Of a stretch of 64,000 nt of DNA, positions 8,702 to 16,466 are shown in pieces. The position numbers were made by a program, and so were the translations under genes. The notes below the pieces were generated by a model, which worked only from the letters and a program-made list of their open reading frames with translations, searched no databases and was not told the origin of the DNA. The stretch comes from Nitrospira sp. SG-bin2. GTDB lineage: Bacteria > Nitrospirota > Nitrospiria > Nitrospirales > Nitrospiraceae. The number at the start of each line of letters is the position of its first letter. The stretch's first letter is position 1. The stretch covers positions 124,001 through 188,000 of the forward strand of contig LVWT01000049.1 in assembly GCA_002083405.1 (NCBI GenBank). The letters run 5' to 3'.

Positions 8702-9475
8702 ATGCTCGAGGGGACTCATTTTTCAGATGTGACACCATACTTGGTGGCCATTCTTGGACTGTTGGTTCTCTGGCAGTACTACCAATTACAAATCATGGCC
8801 GGGCGAATTTTGGCTGTCGATATCTTCGATCGCTCTGGTGTCCGTATGTACATCTATGTGACGCCGGATGACGACAGCCGGTGTGAGGTCTGTGCCCGGG
8901 CACATGGTCGGATATTCCTGCCGTCGCAGGTGGCCAAGAATGGGTTTTCCCCTCTGGACGGAACCTGCCAACGATCGATTCCTTGTCTTGGTGTGTTGGT
9001 GGGATTGTATGGGGCCTGGCTGGAGGCAAGAGCAGTCGTGGAACGGGCGCGGGCTGCCAAGAAGGGCGGATTTGCACTGTCTCCTGAAGATCTGCGGGCG
9101 TTGGTGAATGGGCAATGGGAGCAGAGTATCAGCGCCGACACCGATCGGCTGGGGATTCACATGATTGAAGCGGTCTGCTACGAGAAAATCAATCAAGCCG
9201 TGTCTATTGCCGGATATCGCTACGTGATCAGCGAAGTAAAAGAAGTACGGCATCTCCTGCTGCTTGTTCCGGCCTATCTTCGGCTCTCACTGCTCCTGGT
9301 TCGTTCCGGAGCGACGAAGGACGCGCGTGAGGTCATTGAGCGGTTTGAACGGCGATTTCCAGTGAAGAAGCGTGGGCCGCATTTTCCGACAGTGGAACAG
9401 CGAACTGCCATGAAAATACGGAAAGCCTATCTGATCGAGAACCAGCCGGCACAGCCGACGAGTGTTGCAGTGTAG
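8702..9475 (+). CDS. Membrane-anchored hypothetical protein with C-terminal helical domain
   Basis: The product has 257 residues. Residues 10-28 form one hydrophobic segment (VTPYLVAILGLLVLWQYY), so it is probably anchored with the bulk in the cytosol. A central region has CEVCARAHGRIF and DGTCQRSIPCLG, four Cys that could bind metal or form disulfides. The C-terminal half is helical and ends in a TPR-like 'RLSLLLVRSGATKDAREVIE' segment. I do not recognise a named family. Its TAG stop (9473-9475) directly abuts the stop of the convergent HD-domain gene. Confidence 0.75.
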   Translation: MLEGTHFSDVTPYLVAILGLLVLWQYYQLQIMAGRILAVDIFDRSGVRMYIYVTPDDDSRCEVCARAHGRIFLPSQVAKNGFSPLDGTCQRSIPCLGVLVGLYGAWLEARAVVERARAAKKGGFALSPEDLRALVNGQWEQSISADTDRLGIHMIEAVCYEKINQAVSIAGYRYVISEVKEVRHLLLLVPAYLRLSLLLVRSGATKDAREVIERFERRFPVKKRGPHFPTVEQRTAMKIRKAYLIENQPAQPTSVAV

Positions 9476-10894
9476 CTAGTAATTGGATTCCAGGCTCGAT
9501 GGCGCTTTGTTCAGAATGGTTGCAGCGGCGCGGGAAAGCGCGGCGTCGTGAGCGTGGTCGTGCGAATAGATCCGAAACTGGATCAGCCTCGTCGGCAGGA
9601 GATCCAGGAATTCTTCGAGTGGTTCCGTCGATACCTGTTTGGTTCCCGGATCATAGACATAGAGCGGATTGCCGCGCCGGTCCTTCGGATCGGGGCGTGG
9701 ATCGAGCGGCGCCATATCGACGCGGAATTCCAATCCCCGTAATTCTTTCGGCAATTCTTTCGCGATCTGCTGCGCGAATTCCTGATGACTGGGAAAGGCC
9801 ATCCCTCGCTCCTGCCCTTTTTCCTTCAGCGAAGTACTGTAGGCCATCTTCCATTTCACGTCACGGTCCAAAATTCGTCCCCACTCATCTCCCAGCCGGC
9901 GGCGCGATTTCAGGCTGGTCCGTTTCCAACTTCGGACTTCTTCCAGTAGAGACCAATCGGTGAGTCTGCAATAGGCATCCATGTGCTTGCGCGGGTTTCG
10001 CGGGAAGAGCAACTTCATGGTGTCGCCGAAAATGTCACGCAGGTGAATGTCGATCGCTCTGGTGGTGCGGTGGAAGTAGACATTGGAATATAGATACATC
10101 CGGGTGTTGAGGAACATTTGCAGGGCCGGGAGTCCGGTCTTGTGAATGGTGAAGCCCTTGTCGGTCACAATCGTATAGTGAATCAGTCTTGTCAGGTCGA
10201 CGGGTCCTACGGCCACACCGCACATGTACGAATCCCGCAAGACGTAATCCAGGTTGTCTCCCGTATAACTGCCGGAGATGACGGGTTGGAGCAGGTTCAG
10301 CCAACGTGGAAGCCGTGAATTGTCCTTGCCCTTCTCCTTGAGGATCAGATGCGCCACCTGTTCGGGATCCAGTTCCTCTCCCTTCGCAAAGGGGCCCGAA
10401 GGGCTGCGGCGGATCTTTTTGATGATCGGCCCCAGATACTCACGAATGATGATTTGTCCTAACTTTTCATGCGTGAGATGGAACCCATGGAGAAAGTTTT
10501 CATCGAAGAAATGGCAAAACGGGCCGTGGCCTATATCATGAACGAGCGCAGTGACCCGCAGCAGTTCTTCGACATAGTTGGCCGAAGGCACGTCTTTCAC
10601 AGTTTTTTTGAGGAAGGGGTAGAGATGCCGGGCGAATCGCCCGGCTACGTGCATCGTGCCGAGTGAGTGCACAAAGCGGGTGTGTTCAGCTGAGGGATAG
10701 ACCCACCGGGCGCTTTGCAGTTGATAGATGTAGCGTAGCCGTTGGACCCAGGGTGAATCGATCAGATCTTTCTCGGTGCGTTCATGGGGATCGGGGTCGG
10801 CATAGGGAACCGTGAACGAGACGTACCGGTGAATGGGATCGGCAATCAAGGCCGATCCGTCATAGGGCGCGTTTGATTGTTCGGATGAAATCAT
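9476..10894 (-). CDS. HD-domain phosphohydrolase (dNTPase-like superfamily)
   Basis: The 472-residue protein has the N-terminal pattern of SAMHD1/YwfO-like HD hydrolases: DPIHRYVSF, then HTRFVHSLGTMHVA (His76) and LVHDIGHGPFCHFFDE (His119, Asp120). A later Asp in GDNLDYVLRDSYMCG completes the metal-binding H..HD..D set. Members hydrolyse nucleoside triphosphates or related phosphates; the substrate here is not predictable. It is cytosolic, with no signal or membrane segment. It lies 14 bases after the DUF2062 gene in the minus-strand series lon-thiL-DUF2062-HD, so co-transcription is likely. Confidence 0.88.
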   Translation of the reverse strand: MISSEQSNAPYDGSALIADPIHRYVSFTVPYADPDPHERTEKDLIDSPWVQRLRYIYQLQSARWVYPSAEHTRFVHSLGTMHVAGRFARHLYPFLKKTVKDVPSANYVEELLRVTALVHDIGHGPFCHFFDENFLHGFHLTHEKLGQIIIREYLGPIIKKIRRSPSGPFAKGEELDPEQVAHLILKEKGKDNSRLPRWLNLLQPVISGSYTGDNLDYVLRDSYMCGVAVGPVDLTRLIHYTIVTDKGFTIHKTGLPALQMFLNTRMYLYSNVYFHRTTRAIDIHLRDIFGDTMKLLFPRNPRKHMDAYCRLTDWSLLEEVRSWKRTSLKSRRRLGDEWGRILDRDVKWKMAYSTSLKEKGQERGMAFPSHQEFAQQIAKELPKELRGLEFRVDMAPLDPRPDPKDRRGNPLYVYDPGTKQVSTEPLEEFLDLLPTRLIQFRIYSHDHAHDAALSRAAATILNKAPSSLESNY

Positions 10895-10908
10895 GACAGG
10901 TGAGCATC

Positions 10909-11424
10909 TTAGCCCACCTGATCGTGGGGCGGCAATGGCGGGGTGGTTGAGACACCGCGTGAGGGGCGGTATCTGAGGATCAGTCGATAGGCAATCGGGT
11001 ACGAGACCAGTGCGCCGATCACGCTCAGGATCAATCCACCGAACGCGAATGGAACGATGTAGGGAACGACCTGTTCGTAGATGCCATTGAAGCTGAGGTC
11101 ATCCCAGTTGAAGGTTGGCGTCTCCGTTCGTCCCAACAACCAGGCCCCGGTCCAATAAGTGGCTCCGAGAATAGGCACGATGGTCCAGGGATTGTTGACA
11201 AAGGCTCCGGCCAGCAAGGCCAGAAAATTAAGGCCGAAGAGCCACGTGCAAAAGACGACCATGGCCGTATGAAGCCCATAGGCTGGAGAAAATGCGATGA
11301 AAACTCCCACGGCAAATGCCAGCGCAGTCCGTTGCGGCGGTTCTTGGAGGTGGAGTACCTGACGCAGCAAGGCCCGGAATGATCGGCTGCGCGAAGTTGG
11401 AGAAGAGCTGCTGTGATCGGACAT
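10909..11424 (-). CDS. DUF2062 membrane protein
   Basis: The 171-residue protein has three to four hydrophobic segments and the DUF2062 signature AFAVGVFIAFSPAYGLHT followed by FVNNPWTIVPI. The family consists of small inner-membrane proteins of unknown role, often beside glycosyltransferase or cell-envelope genes. Its ATG overlaps the thiL stop (ATGA, 11422-11426), so the two are translationally coupled. The N-terminus is Ser-rich (SDHSSSSPTSRSRS) and the C-terminus Pro-rich; both probably face the cytosol. Confidence 0.85.
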   Translation of the reverse strand: MSDHSSSSPTSRSRSFRALLRQVLHLQEPPQRTALAFAVGVFIAFSPAYGLHTAMVVFCTWLFGLNFLALLAGAFVNNPWTIVPILGATYWTGAWLLGRTETPTFNWDDLSFNGIYEQVVPYIVPFAFGGLILSVIGALVSYPIAYRLILRYRPSRGVSTTPPLPPHDQVG

Positions 11425-12470
11425 CAGTGGAAGTGTTCGTAGCTGGTCATAGGAATCGGCCGCATCGCGCCGTCGGTGGATTTCATCTGCATCCCGAACC
11501 GGCGGGGGCGAATGGAGCCGATCCGTGTGATCTGAAAACCGCGTGTGCGGGCTTGCCGCTCCAAGGCTGTCTGTCTTGCCGGAGGAGCGGTGAAGAGGAG
11601 TTCATAGTCTTCGCCTCCGGTGAGCGCTAATTCCAGCGGGCGCAGGCGGCGGGTTTCAGCATAGGCGGAGCAGGCCGGTGAAATCGGAAGGGCACCGAGA
11701 TCGATTTCCGCGCCGACCCGGCTTGCATCACAGATGTGCCGAAGATCGCCGGATAGGCCGTCGGATAGATCGATGGCGGCAGTCGCGAGCCCGGCGCGGT
11801 TCAGCCACAGGCCTTCATCGATGCGGGCTGTCGGGTGGAGGTGGCGACGGATCAGGTAGTCCCGGTGAGATTTGCGCAGGGGGCCCGATGGCCGCGGTGT
11901 CGAACGCTTCGATCTGCCGCCTGCCAAGAGTTGCAGGCCGGCCAACGAGTCCCCTAAGGTTCCTGTCACATAAATACAGTCTCCGACATGGGCGCCGTGA
12001 CGGAACAGCGCTCGCCCAGAGATTGTGGTGCCGATCAGAGTGATGCTCAGGAAGAGTCCGGCCTGTGAGGCTGAGGTATCGCCTCCGATGAGTGCGACGT
12101 TATGCAGACTACAGGCTTGCATGAGGCCTTCATAGAGTTCAAAGATCCGCGCCGCTGTGAATGTCCTTGGTACAGCGAGTGAGACGAGCAGATAACGGGG
12201 GGATGCCCCCATTGCTGCGATGTCGCTGAGGTTGGCCATAGCGGCTCGATAGCCGACTGATTCGGCCGAGGCTGTTCGCAGATCGAAATGCACGCATTCG
12301 GTGAGCAGATCGGTCGTGACATGCCACCACGCCGGGGCCGACGCTGCAATGACGGCGGCATCATCGCCGATACCCTGTACGAGATTGGACCTCTTTCCGA
12401 CGAAACGGCGTGCGAGGGCCTGAATCAGAGCGAATTCTTGAATACGGTGTCGGCCCTTCCGAATGGCCAC
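11424..12470 (-). CDS. thiL: Thiamine-monophosphate kinase
   Basis: The 348-residue enzyme phosphorylates thiamine monophosphate to the cofactor thiamine diphosphate. Motifs: QEFALIQALARRF near the N-terminus, GIGDDAAVI (metal-binding Asp pair), MANLSDIAAMGASPRYLL, GGDTSASQAGLFLSIT, IDLSDGLSGDLRHIC and LTGGEDYELLFT. Length matches the family (about 330). It begins three bases after the lon stop and ends overlapping the DUF2062 start, so it sits in a tight minus-strand operon. No thiamine riboswitch is apparent upstream, where the gene abuts lon. Confidence 0.95.
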   Translation of the reverse strand: MAIRKGRHRIQEFALIQALARRFVGKRSNLVQGIGDDAAVIAASAPAWWHVTTDLLTECVHFDLRTASAESVGYRAAMANLSDIAAMGASPRYLLVSLAVPRTFTAARIFELYEGLMQACSLHNVALIGGDTSASQAGLFLSITLIGTTISGRALFRHGAHVGDCIYVTGTLGDSLAGLQLLAGGRSKRSTPRPSGPLRKSHRDYLIRRHLHPTARIDEGLWLNRAGLATAAIDLSDGLSGDLRHICDASRVGAEIDLGALPISPACSAYAETRRLRPLELALTGGEDYELLFTAPPARQTALERQARTRGFQITRIGSIRPRRFGMQMKSTDGAMRPIPMTSYEHFH

Positions 12471-12473
12471 GGG

Positions 12474-14981
12474 TTAGTCTATACGTGAGAATTGGCGCGG
12501 CATCAGCGTCGTCGGAATCTCTTGTATTCGCCCGTCCCGCTTGCGCCTTCCGGAAGGGGCCGATTTCGAGCGAGTCAGCGCGGTGGAGGGCGACGAGCGT
12601 TTTTTTGCCGGCGCAGCGGACGCGCTTCGCCGGAGGGCGATTTTCATCACATCGTCCATGGTGTCGGCAAACGACAATTGAATCCCTTTCAGGATGTGCT
12701 TGGGGATTTCCTCAAGGTCCTTCTTGTTGCGTCGCGGCAAGATGACGGTGGTGAGCTTGGCCCGCTTGGCAGCCAGAATTTTTTCCTTGAGCCCGCCGAT
12801 CGCAAGGACGCGTCCGCGCAAGGTGATTTCTCCGGTCATGGCGAGATCCCGTCTGGTCGGAATGCCGGAGAGTGCCGAGGCAATTGCAGTCGCCATGGTG
12901 ATGCCGGCCGAAGGGCCGTCTTTGGGAATGGCGCCGGCCGGGACATGAATGTGCAGGTCTTGGGTACTGAACATATCGGGGTCGATGTGCAAGGTTTTCT
13001 CGCGAGATCGGACATAGCTGAGCGCTGCCTGGGCCGATTCTTTCATGACGTCGCCCAAGTGGCCGGTCAGGGTCAGCTGTCCTTTTCCTTTCATGATGGT
13101 CGCTTCGATGTAGAGTACATCGCCGCCGGCTTCCGTCCAGGCCAGGCCTGTCGCGACCCCGATCTCGTCTTTCTCCAGTTCAGCCTCGGGCACATATTTG
13201 GGCACGCCAAGGTATTTCTGAAGATTGGTCTGATCGATCGGGAACCCCTGGCCCTTGCCTTCCGCCACTTTTTTGGCGACCTTGCGCATGACATTGGCGA
13301 TCTCGCGCTCGAGATTCCGGACGCCGGCCTCCCGTGTGTAGTGTGCAATGATGTTTCTCAGCGCGGCCTCGTCGATTCGGACATGCTTGCCTGTGATGCC
13401 GTGCTCCTCCAGTTGGCGGGGGATCAAATACTTTTGCGCGATGCCGAGCTTCTCTTCTTCGGTATAACCCGGGATCTCAATGATCTCCATGCGGTCGCGC
13501 AAGGCAGGGAGAATCGGATCGATCAAATTCGACGTGGTGATGAACATGACCTCGGTCAGATCGAAGGGGACTCCCAGGTAGTGGTCCGTGAAGGCGTTGT
13601 TTTGTTCAGGGTCGAGCACTTCGAGGAGCGCCGCGGAGGGGTCGCCTCGGAAATCCATCCCGACTTTGTCCACTTCGTCCAGCATGAACACGGGATTGCT
13701 GGTGCCTGCTTGCTTCATGCCCTGGATGATACGGCCGGGTAACGCGCCGACATAGGTGCGGCGATGCCCGCGGATTTCCGCCTCATCCCTGACGCCGCCC
13801 AGGCTGATACGTACAAACTCACGGCCCAAGGCGCGCGCGATCGATTTCCCCAGCGACGTCTTGCCTACTCCCGGCGGGCCGACGAAACAGAGGATGGGGC
13901 CCTTCATCTTCTCTTTGAGTTTGCGGACGGCCAGGTATTCCAGAATCCGCTCCTTGACCTTTTCGAGATCGTAGTGGTCTTCGTTCAGCACTGCGGCTGC
14001 GGCTTTCAGGTCGAGATTGTCCTTCGATCGCTTCGACCAGGGCAGTTCCACCATCCATTCAAGATACGTCCGCACCGTTGAGGATTCGGCGGTGTCCGGG
14101 TGCATTTTTTCGAGCCGTTTCAGCTGTTTCTCGGCTTCCTTCAGCACTTTATCCGGCATGGCGGAGTCTTTGATGCGCTTGCGGAATTCGGTGACTTCCT
14201 CCGCCCGTTCGTCCAGTTCGCCCAGTTCTTTTTGAATGGCCTTCAGCTGTTCGCGCAAGAAGTACTCGCGCTGGGTCTTATCCATCTCGCCCTTGGCTTG
14301 GGCCTGGATTTTCTGCTGCATGGACAGGACTTCGATCTCTTTGCCGAGAATCTCGCTGACCTGGCGAAGGCGCTGGATCGGATCGATACTCTCCAGCACA
14401 GCTTGGGTCACGTCGACTTTGAGTCCGAGATTCGATGCCACCATGTCGGCCAGACGGCCCGGCTCCTCGAGATTCTCGATAACGACCATGACATCGGGGA
14501 TCAAGACCTTGCCCAAACTGACAATCCGTTCGATCTGTTCCTTCACTGTGCGCATGACTGCCTCGGCTTCGAGGGACGTCGAGGCAGGTTTGGTATCGGG
14601 GAGTTTGTCGATTTTGACGGAGTAATAGGGGTCAGTTTGAATGTATTTGGCGATCCTGGCTTTTGCGACTCCCTGCACCAGGATCTTGATTCGCTCGTCC
14701 GGCAGCTTCAGCATGCGCATGATGATGCCGACAGTGCCGATCGTGTGGATCTCTTCAGGCGTGGGATTCTCGACGTCGAGGGCCTTTTGCGTAGCTAGAA
14801 AGATCATCCGGTTGCCGGCGAGAGCCGCTTCGATCGCCTTGATCGACATATCGCGTCCGACAAACAGTGGGAGCACCATATAGGGAAAGACGACGATGTC
14901 ACGGACAGGCAACAGCGGCAGCTGAGAGGGAATCTCAACATTCTGCGGAGGCTGGAGTTCTTGTTCGTTCGGCTCGGTCAT
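12474..14981 (-). CDS. lon: ATP-dependent protease La (Lon)
   Basis: The 835-residue cytosolic protease degrades misfolded and regulatory proteins. The LonA N-domain covers residues 20-220 (LPLLPVRDIVVFPYMVLPLFV), followed by a coiled-coil (225-310). The AAA+ module has Walker A GPPGVGKT (368-375) and Walker B VFMLDEVDK (431-439). The protease domain has Ser691 in KDGPSAGIT and Lys734 in GGLKEKI, with the 43-residue spacing of the LonA dyad. The last 45 residues are a basic Ser/Arg-rich tail not typical of E. coli Lon. thiL follows after three bases. Confidence 0.97.
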   Translation of the reverse strand: MTEPNEQELQPPQNVEIPSQLPLLPVRDIVVFPYMVLPLFVGRDMSIKAIEAALAGNRMIFLATQKALDVENPTPEEIHTIGTVGIIMRMLKLPDERIKILVQGVAKARIAKYIQTDPYYSVKIDKLPDTKPASTSLEAEAVMRTVKEQIERIVSLGKVLIPDVMVVIENLEEPGRLADMVASNLGLKVDVTQAVLESIDPIQRLRQVSEILGKEIEVLSMQQKIQAQAKGEMDKTQREYFLREQLKAIQKELGELDERAEEVTEFRKRIKDSAMPDKVLKEAEKQLKRLEKMHPDTAESSTVRTYLEWMVELPWSKRSKDNLDLKAAAAVLNEDHYDLEKVKERILEYLAVRKLKEKMKGPILCFVGPPGVGKTSLGKSIARALGREFVRISLGGVRDEAEIRGHRRTYVGALPGRIIQGMKQAGTSNPVFMLDEVDKVGMDFRGDPSAALLEVLDPEQNNAFTDHYLGVPFDLTEVMFITTSNLIDPILPALRDRMEIIEIPGYTEEEKLGIAQKYLIPRQLEEHGITGKHVRIDEAALRNIIAHYTREAGVRNLEREIANVMRKVAKKVAEGKGQGFPIDQTNLQKYLGVPKYVPEAELEKDEIGVATGLAWTEAGGDVLYIEATIMKGKGQLTLTGHLGDVMKESAQAALSYVRSREKTLHIDPDMFSTQDLHIHVPAGAIPKDGPSAGITMATAIASALSGIPTRRDLAMTGEITLRGRVLAIGGLKEKILAAKRAKLTTVILPRRNKKDLEEIPKHILKGIQLSFADTMDDVMKIALRRSASAAPAKKRSSPSTALTRSKSAPSGRRKRDGRIQEIPTTLMPRQFSRID

Positions 14982-15076
14982 TCGCTGGCTATCCCTTCTT
15001 GCCCATCGCGCTCGGAACCTGATAGAGGACTGTGGTTATGGCAGGTTCGCAATCGGCGCATACAGAATGGAGATTC

Positions 15077-15973
15077 CTACTTGCGCCGGTCGTTTGTGAT
15101 CATGCGTGTGCGTGACAAGAGATATTCGTTGAAGTCCGTTCCCAACGAGGGGTTCTTGAGCGCGAACTCAACGGTTGCGATCAAAAAACCCAGCTTGTCG
15201 CCGGCATCGTGCCGCTGCCCTTTAATTTCTTGTGCGAACATCGGGGACTTCTTAGCCAGTTCCCTGAGCGCGTCGGTCAACTGAATTTCTCCGTTTTTCC
15301 CCGGAACGGTTTTCCTCAAGATGGAAAAAATCTCCGGCGGAAGGACATACCTGCCGATGACGGCCAGTGTAGAGGGTGCATCGGAGGGGGACGGTTTTTC
15401 CACCATATCTTGCACGCGGTGCAAGCCGGCAGCAAGGCGCTTGGGCGTCACGATACCGTATCGACTGACATCCTGTTTGGGAACATCCTGCACGCCGAGG
15501 ACTGCGCCATGGCGTTTCTTATAGACGTGAATCAATTGGGCGAGCGCCGGCACCGCGGCATCGATGATCTCGTCGCCGAGAATCACGGCGAAGGGTTCGT
15601 CGCCGATCAAGTGCTGTGCGCATAAGACGGCATGTCCTAAGCCCAGGGCTTCCGACTGGCGTACGTAACAGAAGTTCGCCAGGTTTGAAATTTGCCGGAT
15701 CTGATGCAAGAGCTGGCTCTTGCCGGCGCTTTTTAGGTTTTCTTCAAGCTCGACCGAGCGATCGAAGTGGTCTTCGATGGCTCGCTTGCCTCTGCCGGTG
15801 ACGATGATGATATCTTCGATGCCGGAAGCCACCGCTTCCTCGACCGCATATTGAATGAGCGGCTTATCGACCAGCGGCAGCATTTCCTTCGGCGATGCTT
15901 TTGTGACCGGAAGGAAGCGCGTCCCCAACCCTGCGGCGGGAATCACGGCTTTTCTGACAGCGGTGCGCGACAT
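15077..15973 (-). CDS. galU: UTP-glucose-1-phosphate uridylyltransferase
   Basis: From the start at 15973 (MSRTAVRKAVIPA) the protein has 298 residues, the usual GalU length; upstream in-frame starts add 33 residues of unlikely sequence. It makes UDP-glucose from UTP and glucose-1-phosphate, feeding surface polysaccharides. Motifs: PAAGLGTRFLPVTKASPKEML (nucleotide loop), DKPLIQYAVEEA, ALGLGHAVLCA, ILGDEII and MVEKPS. It is separated from lon by 95 bases on the same strand. An element with inverted ends lies immediately upstream (16055-16176). Confidence 0.95.
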   Translation of the reverse strand: MSRTAVRKAVIPAAGLGTRFLPVTKASPKEMLPLVDKPLIQYAVEEAVASGIEDIIIVTGRGKRAIEDHFDRSVELEENLKSAGKSQLLHQIRQISNLANFCYVRQSEALGLGHAVLCAQHLIGDEPFAVILGDEIIDAAVPALAQLIHVYKKRHGAVLGVQDVPKQDVSRYGIVTPKRLAAGLHRVQDMVEKPSPSDAPSTLAVIGRYVLPPEIFSILRKTVPGKNGEIQLTDALRELAKKSPMFAQEIKGQRHDAGDKLGFLIATVEFALKNPSLGTDFNEYLLSRTRMITNDRRK

Positions 15974-16054
15974 GCAACGAATACTATGTGATGGGTTTGG
16001 TGATGTCAAGAAATGGGCGATTGCGACTTGTCGCCTAGGCGCACCGCTTGTCGT

Positions 16055-16176
16055 TCGTGAATCGTATCTCACAAACGAAGTTGAGACATGCTCCCTTTCT
16101 GTTCTGCGCTTTACGCTTCACCGTTCGACAGGCTCACGGTCCTGAGCAGAGTCGAAGGACGAGATACGCTTCACGA
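16055..16176. repeat. Intergenic element with inverted ends, containing a second palindrome
   Basis: The ends (16055-16070 and 16161-16176) are complementary over 16 bases with one mismatch; the right end reads GAGATACGCTTCACGA. Inside, 16123-16157 holds an interrupted palindrome: GTTCGAC and GTCGAA outside, GCTCA and TGAGC inside. A related element with a shorter stem ending in CGCTTCACGA lies at 28383-28448. The 340-base gap between galU and bamA contains no gene I can see apart from this element; bamA promoter elements must lie between it and 16467 but were not identified. Confidence 0.65.
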
Positions 16177-16466
16177 GAAATAAGTGGCCGCATGCATGAT
16201 AGAGCGTTGCCCTGTCGGTCGATGATGATTTGGTCGGGGCGAGTGCAATCACCGCAAATATTCAGGCGAGTCCTTTACAACGTCAAGACACCTCAATATA
16301 ATCCGGCAGTTTTGCAAACACGGGCTGATGACGGCATTCGTGTTCGATATGGTCTGCACATCAAGACAGGCCGGATGGTATGAAGGTGATTCATGCCTTC
16401 CGGTAAGCAGGGAGATTGTGTGGGACGGCCCGCCCTATTGGTACCACGGAATTGGAATTCTTGCCG

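Noticed and set aside
12492..13742. 416-residue open frame antisense to lon
   Set aside because: It lies wholly opposite a strongly conserved gene; such frames arise from codon bias in GC-rich genes.
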